Source: Taenia hydatigena | Taxonomy: Eukaryota > Platyhelminthes > Cestoda > Cyclophyllidea > Taeniidae | Direction of reading: 5' to 3' | DNA length: 64,000 bases | Assembly (NCBI GenBank): GCA_036345935.2 | Contig: JADWOT020000001.1 | Coordinates: 2,283,258 to 2,347,257 of the forward strand | Shown: positions 46,347 through 57,606 of the stretch, piece after piece | Numbering within the stretch: the stretch's first letter is position 1 | How the letters are laid out: every line of letters begins with the position of its first letter | The notes under the pieces: generated by a model | Told to the model about the DNA's origin: nothing | What the model saw: the letters and a program-made list of their open reading frames with translations, nothing else | The model's database searches: none | Translations under genes and position numbers: made by a program

Positions 46347-49300
46347 TTGGCCCAGCCCGTTATTGACCAACGAGAGGAGTCGCTCGCTAGAGAATTCTTT
46401 CTCCGCGACCAAAAATCGGGCGAAAACGACGAGGACTACGTGGGAGTACTGCAAACCCTCGCTGAACGGGCTTTTAGGGGCTGCCCACCTAACAAGGTGA
46501 AAAGATGGGTGGCTGTCCAATTCAAAGCCGGCGTCCGTCCCCCGTCTATTGCCGCGAAACTCCAGGCCCTGAAGACCAGCGACCGCAGCCAGCTGGTCGA
46601 TGCAGCCACTAGGAAACGTCAGGAAGTCCTCCTGACTTCGTCGCTCCACACGACCCACCGACAACTGAGTTCCACACGTCCGCGGTGGACCCCTCCGCTC
46701 CGTATCGCAAAAGCAGGTGAGCAGCACTATTCCTTATCCTGCTTATCATCCCATGGCTCTCTTCCGTTTATGCGAGTCTCCGGCAAGCTAGAGGGACGCC
46801 CCTGCAGTTTTCTCCCTGACTCAGGCGCAGCCAAGTCATTGGTGAACCCTCAAGCGTTCCCAGATCTCCACAATAAATTTTGTACGGGTCCTCCCCTCGC
46901 AAAACTTCTCTCAGCAGAGGGGAGAAAGATGAAAGTAAAAGGAGAGACGTTACTAAAAGTATCACTGGGGACAGAAACGTGGCAATTCCCATTTATTATG
47001 TGCTCCGAGTTGATTTGGGACGCTATACTCCGTGTGGACTTCCTTTGTAACACCAAGGCGGTCCTGAATTTTGCAGAAGGAACATTCGTGACCACGCGGC
47101 ATAAGAAAACAACCCCAGTCAGATCTCTGCCCAAAAAGGACGCAGACGCAATCTGTAGCGCCCTCCTCGAAGCTGCGGCCATTCTGATCAACAACTTGGA
47201 TGAGCTTTGCTCCCAGCTAACGCACATCACCGATGGCGAGAGAAAGGAGCTACGCTCCTTGCTTAGCAAGTATCCAAGCATGTTCTCATGGCAAGGAACA
47301 AAACTCGGCCGGACAAGGATGGTCAAACACACGATTGACACTGGCGAGGCCAGGCCCATTTGGCAACCACCCGGACGTATACCTCCGCCCCTCCAGGACG
47401 AAGTGAACCGTCTGGTGGAAGAGATGATCAAGGACGAAGTGATCAAACCATCCAAGTCACCATGGGCTTCTCCAATCGCACTAGTGAAGAAAAGTGACGG
47501 TAGTCTACGGCTGTTAAACGCCGTAACTAAGAAGGACGCCTTTCCCTTACCTCATATCAATGACTCCTTGGATGCTCTACATGGATCAAAGTGGTTCTCT
47601 ACACTATACTTAAAATCTGGATACTGGCAAGTAGAAGTGGCAGAAAAGGATAGAGAGAAGACGACTTTTATAGTACCCAACGGACTTTTATGAATTCCAG
47701 CCCATGCCGTTTGGACTCTGCAACGCCGCAGCCACTTTCCGGCACCTGATGCAGACAGCACTGATTGGGCTCTTTCAGAAACATTGCACAATCTACCTTG
47801 ATGACGTCCTCGCTTTTGGTAGAGACATTCGCGAGCATAACGCCAATCTCAAACTAGTCCTGGACCGTCTGCAAGATGCAGGTTTGACCTTGAATCCAAA
47901 GAAGTGTCATTTTCTCTGCCGTTCAGTCAACTTTCTGGGGCACACAGTCTCGTCAGACGGGATGGCAGTCACTGAAGACCGCACAAAACAAGTGAGAACC
48001 TTGCCGACACCAGCTAATCAGACGGAACTTCGCAGTTTCCTCGGTTTGGCAAACTACTATAGGCGCTTCGTTAAAGGCTTTGCCAAGATTGCTATTCCCC
48101 TACACAAGCTAACCGAGAAGCAGGCAAAAAGAAATTTCAAGTGGGAGAATGAACATGATGAAGCCTTTAAAGAACTAAAGTGAATGCTCTGCTCCGCTCC
48201 GATTTTGGCTTTACCAAATTTCGAGATCGCCGCACCTCCCTTCGTACTAGACACGGACGCCAGCGACGTGGCCGTGGGCGGTGTACTTTCGCAAAGAGGC
48301 AAAGAAGGTAGGGAACACGTCATTGCCTACGCTAGTGCCAGATTGAACAAAAAAATGCAACAGAAGAGTGCAACGGAACGCGAACTTTTCGCCATTTATA
48401 CAATGGTACGCCACTTCAAACAGTTCATAGTGAGAACAGACCGTCAGACGCTGACCTGGTTGAAAACAATGAAGGAGATCGATCGCTCGGTTGCACGCTG
48501 GTACGAGAAACTGCAACAATATGACTTCACTGTGCAGTACAGAAAAGGAAACTAGCATAGCAACGCAGATGCCTTATCCCGCAGACCCCTCTCAGTCGAT
48601 AGGCATAGCGGTGTAGTGGGAACCCTATTTTTAAGCGAGCCGACTAAACATCAGTGGAGTAACACACAGAGTACAGACCCCGACACGTCCTTGGTATACG
48701 ACAGGTTTCTGGCATCCTCGTCCAAGCCCACTGCGGAAGAGATGAAATCGTCCAGCAAGGCGGCCAGGCAGATATGGCAGCAATGGTCCAAACTCTCCCT
48801 GGAAGACGAAGTCTTGTGGTACCAAGAAGATGCCACGTCTCCCAAGCGCCTGGTTGTCCCAGGTTCCCTGATACAAACAGCCCTCCAAGAGCTGCACGAA
48901 CAATTGGGCCACGTCGGTGAGAAAAAGATGGTGGAGGCCTAGATGAAATGATACTGGTGGCCCTCCCTCTCCCCAGACGTGCACGACTTCTGCCGCACCT
49001 GCATTACTTGCAGCAAATTCAAGAACCCTCATTCCACAGCAGTGGCACCTCTGCAGCCTATGCTTACGGGGTTTCCGGGGGAACGAGTGGGTATCGACAT
49101 CATGGGGCTCCTACCCCTTACCAAGAGGGGAAACCGATATAACTTAGTAATGGTTGACTACTTCACGAAAGTGGCCGAAGCGGAGTGTCTGAATCCGTCC
49201 ATAGCGACCAAGGCCCTAATTTTGAAGGCCGACTCTTTGCTGAACTATGCAAGTCCCTCGGAATCGCAAGGACGCGCACGACACCTGGTCACCCTTAGGG

Positions 49301-49940
49301 CAATGGACAAGTGGAAAGAACTAACCGAACCCTGATAGCACTACTAAAGGCTTTTACGAAGGAGGCGCGACCGGAAGATTGGGATTTAAACCTTGGACGC
49401 GCTCTTCTTGCCTATATGGCTACAGTCCATACATCAACCGGTGTCTCTCCGTTCAAGATGCTCACAGGCCGCGAAATGAGAGTTCCCTCCGACGTCTTCC
49501 TCCCGCGTAAAGAAGTAGCTACCGGCAACGCCTTGGAGTACGTACTACGTCTCAAAGAAGGGATAAGAAAGACGTTTAATCTCGCCCGCCGACACCTTCA
49601 AATGTCTCATACCCGACAAAAGAAATATTACGACAAGCACAGTCGACTCACTGCCTACCACGAAGGAGATCTCGTCCAGATATATCGGCCGATTCCTCCA
49701 CCTGGGACGCATCGCAAATTTTACCACTCTTGGAGTGAAGATCCCTTCCGTGTAGTAAAAGTCCTGTTTCCTACGAAATTCCTCGTTGGGAATGCGGAAC
49801 TCTGTACCCATCCCATAACCGCCCACCACAATAAGATCCGCCCTTACAGAGGTGGTCCCCCGGTCGGCTACGAGGACGAAGCCTATTTAATCGTTGAAGA
49901 AGGCAAAACACCCGACGGTTTAGCCGAAGCGAATCAATGA
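46347..49940 (+). pseudogene. Degenerate gag-pol of Ty3/Gypsy element
   Basis: 46347-47693 is open for 448 codons. It holds a capsid-like gag remnant (residues about 1-95), then an aspartic protease with FLPDSGA around residue 156, then the first half of RT. The usual RFCVDYRKLN block is shortened to LRLLNAV, and the first catalytic Asp is replaced (TLYLKSGYWQV instead of TLDLKSGYWQV). A one-base insertion near 47690 shifts frame into 47704-48183, which has the YLDDV motif. An in-frame TGA at 48181-48183 precedes RNase H (DTDASD, TERELFAI), a TAG at 48553-48555 follows it, and TAG and TGA codons occur near 48940-48952 just before YWWP and the integrase zinc region. The integrase core keeps its first Asp (GIDIMG) and the E-containing GNGQVERTNRTL, but an internal deletion around 49220 removes the segment with the second Asp. 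The C-terminal part (49311-49940) is open to TGA. Confidence 0.92.
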
Positions 49941-49961
49941 GGGTGGCGCCGGGGACGGCGC

Positions 49962-49980
49962 TCAAAAGACAAGGGGGCTA
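49962..49980 (+). other. Polypurine tract of Gypsy element
   Basis: AAAAGACAAGGGGG just before the 3' LTR, as expected for plus-strand priming. A homologous GAAAGAGGAGAGGGG precedes the right LTR of the small element at 50959. Confidence 0.75.
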
Positions 49981-50207
49981 TGTAGTACTTGTATTCTTCA
50001 AATGTGCTTTGTAGGCCAGGGGCGGGAAAACAATGTGAACCACGTGACGGAGCAGCGTGGAGACTCGCTGAGGCGCGACACTTCCTCGGCCTGAACCCCA
50101 TATCTCGCCTAGCTGCATTTATCACCCCATATACATTAAAGATGTCTAAACGTACGCAGGCTTCTACTGTCAAGGGTAACCAGGAGGGAGAGGAGGAACC
50201 CTCCACA
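49981..50207 (+). repeat. 3' LTR of Gypsy element
   Basis: 227 bp, TGTAGTACTT to CCTCCACA, followed by the target duplication GTGAC. Confidence 0.93.
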
Positions 50208-50248
50208 GTGACAACTCACAAGTTGCAATTTCTGTGACATGCCAACAG

Positions 50249-51144
50249 TGTAGTACTTTGTTTGTTCAAACTACCGGTTTCGGTCAAGGTCACAGAGGTG
50301 GCCGTGTTGCCCCAGCTGCGTGGGTTGGCCTCGGGCCATGCCAACAGCTCATTTCCCTCTGTCCGTCGAAAGTATACATTCTAACCTAGCATTCTGCCTT
50401 CTTTTGCCTTCAAGGGAGCCTTGGGACGCTACATCGGTGGCAGCGGAAAGCAAACCCGACTCGGCAGGGTTTTCATCCCGGTCTCTACCGCCTGCGGCAT
50501 GTTGCAGCGGTGTGAAAGAAGTGCGTGTGCTACGGATGGGCCACTAATGACGTCCGCCTCCGGCATCTACCCCATCTCCGTGTTCTACAAGAAAGCTATT
50601 GATAACTGAAGCGACACTAGCCATTGACCACCTGGAAAGTTTCGTTCCAAAGATTACCCCTTGTAAACCTGCTTAAGGAGATAGGCGTGCTGACGCCTCC
50701 CTACGGACATACTGACGGTCGGTGGAACCACTTATTCTGAATTTTGTTCCCAAGCCAAGCGGAACTCGAAGTGCAATGCACTGCCAAGAGGGATTACTGA
50801 CGTTGGTGTCAAGCATCGCCTCAATCGCGTGGAATGTTGGCGACTGGCATGGTTAGCTCGTAGGTGCTTCTTGCAGCACTGAGTATGCTGTGATGGCTGA
50901 CGCGGGAGATGTACCGAGGGGCGCGTCGAGGACGACGCTCGAAAGAGGAGAGGGGCAATGCAGTACTTTGTTTGTTGGAACTACCGGTTATGGTGAAGGT
51001 CACAGAGGTGGCCGTATTGCCCTAGCTGGGTAAGCTGGCCTCCGGGCCATGCCAGCAGCTTATTTCCCTCTGTCCTTTGAATATATACATTCTGATCTAG
51101 CATTCTGCCTTCTTTTGCCTTCGAGAGAGCCTCGGGACGCTACA
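50249..51144 (+). mobile_element. Small non-autonomous LTR element (TRIM-like)
   Basis: 896 bp with a left LTR (50249-50433) and a right LTR (50959-51144) of about 185 bp, both TGYAGTACTTTG to GACGCTACA. The flanks AACAG and AACAT may be an imperfect target duplication. The roughly 525-bp interior has a primer-binding-like CGGTGGCAGCGG after the left LTR and a polypurine tract before the right LTR, but no gag-pol. The terminal regions resemble those of the Gypsy element 41 bp upstream, so it is probably mobilised by, or deleted from, a related element. Confidence 0.8.
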
Positions 51145-51518
51145 AACATATTAGTGATGATTCAAAACCGAATGTCCTAAATAGTTTAATGGCTCGATTT
51201 GTGTAATTTGAAATGTGATTTCTTTCTCAATTTTGGCGAAGTCAGGCATCTTGAGCCTGGTCAGGTAAATATCCAATGTGAATTATATCCCTAACGATTA
51301 GGATAGAACTAAAACAAGGAAAATTTGCTTGTTTATTTATTTTGCAACTAACTAATTTTGAAATAGCACTGCATCCTTTACTTCCTTGATCACCGGCACT
51401 CGAAACCAGACTGGATGCACGTTCACTCTCACAAACACCGCTTTGTGAAGTTTGTTTTGGTTGCTTTAGAAGTGAACGCATTATCTCATCCAAAATAATG
51501 CCATTTAATTGGTGTCAG

Positions 51519-51660
51519 TGTAACACTTTGTTTGTTCTGACTTTTGGTTTCGGCTACGGTCACTTAGGTGGCTACACTGCTTCAGCCGGTTGGGCTGACC
51601 TTCAGGCCATGTCAGCTAATAGCACAGGCAGAGGAGTCCCCTTTATGAATCTGTAAGGGG
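51519..51660 (+). mobile_element. Partial LTR relic
   Basis: Begins TGTAACACTTTGTTTGTT and keeps the GGTTTCGGCTACGGTCAC-AGGTGGC block and the CCATGTCAG region of the small-element LTR, then diverges. It lacks the 3' end. Confidence 0.6.
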
Positions 51661-53430
51661 GACTGCACTTTAACAAATTACACAAGAAATCGCAACTCAC
51701 AACGCTGTGTCTACTTGACCAATTCAGTAGCACTTTTCGGAGCGCGAAAGTGGCGAGAGAAAAGGGAGAATGCATTGAAGATGTTCACGCGTGGAACACT
51801 TTTTTTTCAAATATCAACACAAAATCAAAGAAAAACATTTCCCATTTCCTGTTAGGTCATCATTTGCCAAGGATTAAAATAATTAGCTCACTGCTGCCTC
51901 CTCTTCCTTGTGGGAAGTAGGCAAAAAATTTTGCGAGACTTTTTTGGTTCGGAAATGCAGTCTTGCCTTCACTTACCAAACATAGAATCGAGAGTCAATC
52001 AACGCGAATTCTCGATGGACTTGTGCTGAATGTAGTGAAGAAGAGGACGGTAAGGTTTGGCATTTGGGAGACACAAGTTCACGACAGGCTTCCCAACACA
52101 AAAAGCATAACCGTGGGCTGTGGCCCGTTGCGCGGCTGTAGATTTTCTACTGGAAAGGCATACTTAGTGCGGTCTGAAGGTTTAGGTTTGCAAGTGTAGC
52201 AAGAACCGTAATCTCTTGTCATAAATAATTTAATTGCTGAACAAAGGAATTGTTAATAAAGGAAATAGTATGTCTTTTTATCCTGGTCACCGTTAAATCA
52301 CCTACAGACTAAGCCTTCAATCGCTTTACACGCACCGCACGTGTCGAAGCCTCCGACTTTAATAAATTGGGTCGCATATAGGTGACACTGAGATCAACCG
52401 AGAAACTAGTATTGGCACATATGTGTGACAAGGAAACAATCATTCAACTATTTTAAATCATTTGAGCCACTATACTTGAAGCAGCCAAGCATGATGCACT
52501 GTGGAAGAATTCAGACTTATTTGAACACTCGGACTGTCGTGGATGGCGGCATGGTATCAATGCGTCGCTAGGTGTTGCTATATCTACTTTTTATCATTCT
52601 CACTGCCCAATGTCAACCTGTTAAGTCCTCCTGCCTCTCAGGCGCCTTAGATGGGTGAACGAACCCTTAGCTGTCCCCTTTTAAGATGGAAGGGCTCGCC
52701 ATTCAAAAGTTAGATAACCAACTTTCTAAGAAGCCACTCAACGTATCTGTATAAGTTACCATAGAAGGAGCCTTCAGTGTTGTGTCAAAATGCAACGATT
52801 TCAGAGGCATTCCTTGTTAATGGGTGAATTGTGGATCGAATGACAATAATATGGGGATGAATACGACCGTAAATTTAGGCAGCCGTTCTTCAGGTAGGAC
52901 CTCACACCTCTGGCTGGATTACTAAAAGGGGAGATGTTGCTTCTCTAGGCACTTCTGGGAGGCTCTTGCCAAATTTGCCAATGCATTAAGTTTTCACGTG
53001 TTCTCTGCTCTCTATAGCGCCACACCCATTGTCTCTACAAGAAAATGGGTAAAATAAAATAAACCTGGTTAACGAATTTTGTCTTAGTGAACAGGAACCA
53101 CACGCTTTAATTGAAGTAAAGTAGACACGGGGTCATCCTGACAAAAGTAGCGCAATCAAGGAGAGCCAGCAATGGCGCTATTTGGAGAAGGGAAGACACA
53201 AATCCTCGCAAGGAGGCGACGAAATGGTCCACAAAAGACATGCTGCAGATGAGGAGTGAGTGCAAATGTGTGCTGAAATATATTTGGATTGAAGTTGGAA
53301 TGAATGGATAAATGGACGCAATAAGGAATGAAAAGACAGGTTGAGGAGTGAATGGGTGCCAATTTAATGCTTACTGAGCATCGCGGAGAGAGGCAGTAAA
53401 GCACGCCCAACACTGCACTACGGCGCGTGC
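51660..53430. other. Interval with no assigned gene
   Basis: Single-copy DNA except for the dispersed repeat at about 52600-52975. The open frames at 51963-52199 (plus) and 53156-53413 (minus) are unsupported by any motif. Confidence 0.55.
52600..52975 (+). repeat. Dispersed repeat family member 1
   Basis: About 370 bp with clear but diverged similarity to 59860-60175 in the same orientation. Shared blocks include GGGCTCGCCATTC, a GTAAATTTAGGCAGCCGTTC-like block, and GGACCTCACACCTCTGGCTGGATTAC. No ends or coding capacity recognised. Confidence 0.65.
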
Positions 53431-53439
53431 GTAGATCAC

Positions 53440-53730
53440 GTTGTCTTCACCAAGCACACCTACACTCACGAGTCCACGTTGGCTCCTCCCACGTTCACCT
53501 ACTGATCTCTCTATGCTCTCAAAACAGTCTCCATTATTTTGCAACTACTCCATCCCACTTCTTTATTTCGCTTCCAATTTAACGTAGCTGGTGTCTTGAG
53601 CTCCGCATTCACCACTGATTGATTTGAGGTTGGCTATCAGAGCATACGAAAACCCAAACAGGCAAATTTTAACTCGTTTCCAATAGCGGCTCACAATCGA
53701 AGTGCACTGAGTTCTCATTGATGTCGTCAT
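53440..53730 (+). repeat. Diverged relic of block A (signal-peptide exon region)
   Basis: Aligns to about 4310-4640 of block A with considerable divergence and small deletions. It includes the complement of the splice donor (CTCCGCATTCACCACTGAT against CTCCGTACTCACCACTGAT). The leucine-rich signal exon is lost. It is therefore an older copy of this locus than A, A' or A''. Confidence 0.7.
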
Positions 53731-54249
53731 GGTCTGAAGAGGTGTGGACGAACATGCTGCTTATTGCTGTACAGAAGGACTATGACACAATGACCGTGGT
53801 ACAAAGGCCATGCGGCGAAACGAAAGTTCAGCCTCCAGAGGTTGAACACACAGTCAAAATGGTAGCTAGATTACTAGGCACTATCAGTTATTGTTCTATC
53901 AAGACGCAGTCATTTCGAATAAAATATCACATCATGAGGCCTTCGGGTGATCAAAGTGATTGTGTAGATGTGACATTGCACTCAGTAGAGACTATGGCGA
54001 CTTGTAGATTAGTAACGGAAAGATGGCATTTCCTGGCTTAGTGGCTGTATGACTACACTCAATGTTGATTACCTCTTAACCATGGTCTTATACCCATCCA
54101 CACCAATCCCATCGCTTCTTAGTTTGTCAGCCGATTAAAACCAAATAGTTGGAGAATGTTGAGGACTTGATACATGGATATGCCCTAACACCGTAGTGAA
54201 ATAAACAAATCAAAGTAGAGTTTTCGAGAAAAGGCAAAGGAATGGGCAA

Positions 54250-54394
54250 AATTCATCCAACTGAATAAAAAAGCAGATGCAGTGACCTGAGGTTTCATTG
54301 TGGGTGAGTGACATTAACGCTGACAAACCGCCAACCAGCTCTTCGATGAGCAGATCTGAAGGCCAGCCTACCTGTGGACTAGTGGCGATTGGGC

Positions 54395-54429
<35 letters not shown>

Positions 54430-54780
54430 GTATTTAGGTGTGAATCTGAGTCTGAGTGCCCTTCCGATGCAAATCAGTCACTCGGCTGACCCAATTAAGC
54501 GTACCTACTTGGGACTGAAGGACATCGGTCTCGGTCCGACTGCTGTCCCAATTGAAGTGCCCTTAACGTAATGGCCCGACAACTAGGAGTGGGGATTTTC
54601 AGTGCCTTCCCACCAGCAGCCAAATGGATGAAAGCGTCTGCGAACACAGATAGCAACATCCATGTGGATTTACAGGTAGTCCTAGAATCGTAATGCAGTC
54701 TTCATTCCCCTTCCTGAAATAAGTGTCAGTGTATTAGTCAACTAGCCCACTTGCTGAGCAAAAGGGAACCCGTTCCAGCA
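54250..54780 (+). repeat. Copy of S1 6787-7315 (left piece)
   Basis: Near-identical direct copy including the (GT)n tract (54399-54426). It stops at GTTCCAGCA; the match resumes at 60185. Confidence 0.93.
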
Positions 54781-54992
54781 CCGATGGCAATGGAGTGGGC
54801 TGTAAAGAATTTTATTTAACATTCCACAAATCCTTACTACAGTTGCTCTACACCTGACGGCTGTTTGTCGAATTGACTATTCTCCGGAGTAATGAAGCCT
54901 GTATTTGGTGGGTCGCACAGGCTTACGAGAAAGTTTATGCGAGCACTAGGGTCATGAAAGCTAGAAGGGCTGCAGTGGCTAAAGCAGAGGAG

Positions 54993-55160
54993 GCAGATCT
55001 ACCAGTGGGGGTGGTGGTTGTGGACGTGGGGGGGAAACCCGTTGAAGTGGTCGTTGCAGGGTCCGACGAAGATCACTTCATCGTGCGGATCGCAGAGGTC
55101 CGCGTAAACCTGCCAATTGTTGTGATCTCGGGAGTCGTGGTGATTGTAGAAGCCTGGGTA
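54993..55160 (-). other. His/Asn/Asp-rich open frame, hypothetical
   Basis: On the minus strand this stretch reads in one frame as an aromatic- and His/Asn/Asp-rich sequence with two Cys, ending PHW and a TAG at about 54993. The opposite strand is also open (frame 54873-55337). The upstream end runs into the A'-derived segment, so any gene would be a fusion or a truncated last exon. I do not recognise it. Confidence 0.2.
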
Positions 55161-56683
55161 GGCACTTCATCCAGCACCGCTCTCACCGTACCACTTCGTT
55201 CGATGAGTCCCATTCCTTTGCGTCTGCACAGGCAACTCCGAATCCTGGCCACACAGAGGACAACTCGTCGCCATCTGGTGTGGCAGCTTCCGCCGCTTCG
55301 ATGCACAGTTTGTTCCTGTTATTACACATCTCAGTGAGATGCATAATGGGCGATTGGCCATCACCTCCCTCCTCCCACCACCAGGATGTGTCACGTCTGC
55401 AGACGAAGATGAGACAAATTCTTACCTATTATTGCAGACCACATCGTAGAGGGACTCTCTAAAAGGAGAGAACGTAGAAGTTGGCAATGAGATATGGAGA
55501 TGGTAGGTCGACAGAACTATGAAGTGGAAAGTTGGAGCAAGGCGTTCACCCTCGCTCTCGAAGGTATAGGTGCTGCAGGAGAAGGAGAAACAGAGGGAGG
55601 GACAGAACTGGGGCAGAGTGGTATGCGACGAAGTGAGGTGGTGGAAAGAAGAAAAGAAAGGAAGAGAGATGCAAATGAAGGGTTAAGGCAATCCCAGCTA
55701 TGGTAAAGCGAGATCTGGTCACTGGCTAAGTCTGCTTCACTTCGCCTTGGTCCGGTCTAGTCTACGTCCAATTATCAATTCTCGGACATGAATCTCCTTA
55801 TCTCCTACCATGGTATAATGAAGATGGAGGCAAGTGGAGAGACGAATGGAACTTACTAAAGGGACACTGGCAAAGGATGAGGTACAAAGAGGAGGAGGAT
55901 GTGAAGGAGAAATAGAAGGGGATTCGGAGAATATGAAGGTGAGCGAAGCGTGGAGCGGCCAGAGGAGCAACGCGTTCTGGCGCCACCGAAGTGGAAACAA
56001 GAAGGACGGTCAGGAGCCGCAATGCAGGAAGCACTTATTCCCCTACAATTGACTTGAATTAAATGAAAGAAGCATGAACGGTAAGACATGATGCAAGACG
56101 CGCCACCCAACAGCGCAGGAGTGAGGTGAAGTAAGAAGGAAATGAAGAAGAGACTCACCGAGGATGCGTTGGAGTGGGGCATGTAAGTGCAGGAGGACGC
56201 AACGGATAGAGACGGTAAGGTAGATTTCAATGGTTATTCATAGGGACGACTACCTGTCCTCTTCTTCCATTTCACTCCAGCTGCTGCTAGTGCCACCGAC
56301 TTGGTGATCTGCAAACGCATGCAGGAGAGACACAAAACCAACTCACCCATGAATATTGCTACGGATTTGGCGAAGGCGACTTCCTAATTTCTACGATTTC
56401 CTTCTGCTTTAGTACTTTGACGTCTTTAAGACAGCGGTGTAGGAGGTTCAGTGTAACGAGGAGAAGGAGAGCGAGATGGCGGCGACGACGACGACAAAAT
56501 TAAAGAATGAGAAGGAAACGGAAGGCGGCGAGGACTAAACAAAGCGGGATGGGAACGCTAACGATGAATTCATTGGCAGAAACGAAGACGCGACGTAGAA
56601 GCAAGGTGCGCGGCAAGAAGCGTTCAGATGCAAAGATAAGCACATCCGATTATCGAATGCGCGACTTACCTCCTTCTTGCAGT
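55160..56683 (-). repeat. Copy C: fragment of block A' orientation
   Basis: Matches 20150-21775 with internal deletions: the GAGCA minisatellite region between short CTTCC repeats is missing, and about 27 extra bases occur near 55210. At about 56680 it jumps to block B sequence at 22263, skipping about 490 bp. Confidence 0.9.
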
Positions 56684-56684
56684 C

Positions 56685-57606
56685 CTCTAATGAGCCCATG
56701 AGGAACAGATCGCCTATCTTGCTGGTGAGCTCCCCCACTACGTTCGCAGCAACTCCTCCATTAATTATCATGGTGGAAGTGCTAAATGAACGCCGACCAA
56801 TAGGACATCCTGGGAACCACGACATGCATTGACTAATCCCCTCCTACCTTCCCACTCGCAACCGCTTCTCACTGAAATAGAGCATGAACTACTACCTTGT
56901 GATTTGGCAAATGATGTCTCCAACTGCCTCCGTCCCCTGGCACTCCATCCATTTGTGAAATTGGTTCTACCTCACACCCATCGAGTCTCAAGTGGTGCAC
57001 GTGTCAGCCAACTTCACCCCTCCGCCGGTATCCAACTCACCCTCCACCCTCTTCAACTCCCCATGTCAAGGTAATGCACGGTCGCCCAACACGACTCAGC
57101 CTCCAACAAACGCACCTCACCTGATGGCCACAAAATCCACACCACGTTTCTCACATCGCAGCTGCTCCTATGTGTAATATTGATGGCGGATTTGTTGGCT
57201 TGACAAATGTTTTATGCATTAATCTATGCACCATTCTCCCACACTGACCACAGCCACATGTACCTGTGCAAAATATCCACTTACAGCTAAAACAAGGCCC
57301 TTTGCGCAGCAGTCTCGAGTTCGAGACAAGCATTCTACCGCTGGCATCTGCACCAATTAAAAAAGCAACTGACTCACACAACAATTGAGAGCCACACCTT
57401 GCCATCAGGTAAATGAATTACTTGGGTATTCCTAACGTCCGTCTTGGGATGCACTTTCCTGTCAAATGGACACACCAACATTCTCTGTGAATGACTCAAT
57501 CAAGCAAGCCTATTCATTCCCCCTTTCCCCAGCATCCGTCAACACAAAAGACTTCCACATCATACTGCATGTGTCCACTCAATAAATACAGCATCGCCAA
57601 TTCCAA
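56685..57606 (+). repeat. Copy C: fragment of block B (22263-23180)
   Basis: Direct copy ending inside a CCAATT-type repeat (GCCAATTCCAATC). It contains the third copy of the Cys-rich frame. Confidence 0.9.
57151..57405 (-). CDS. Cys-rich small ORF, copy C (hypothetical)
   Basis: Third copy of the 84-codon frame, still open, with several amino-acid substitutions relative to the other two; the Cys cluster is intact. Confidence 0.2.
   Translation of the reverse strand: MARCGSQLLCESVAFLIGADASGRMLVSNSRLLRKGPCFSCKWIFCTGTCGCGQCGRMVHRLMHKTFVKPTNPPSILHIGAAAM

Larger units (their letters stand above)
45985..50212 (+). mobile_element. Ty3/Gypsy LTR retrotransposon, full length but dead
   Basis: Element of 4218 bp (45990-50207) bounded by two 227-bp LTRs that begin TGTA and end CCACA, and flanked on both sides by the 5-bp target duplication GTGAC (45985-45989 and 50208-50212). 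The internal order is gag remnant, protease, reverse transcriptase, RNase H, integrase, which is the Ty3/Gypsy order. It is shorter than typical Gypsy elements of about 5 kb because much of gag, including any zinc knuckle, and part of the integrase core are deleted. Frameshifts and several nonsense codons (TGA, TAG) interrupt pol. Confidence 0.95.
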
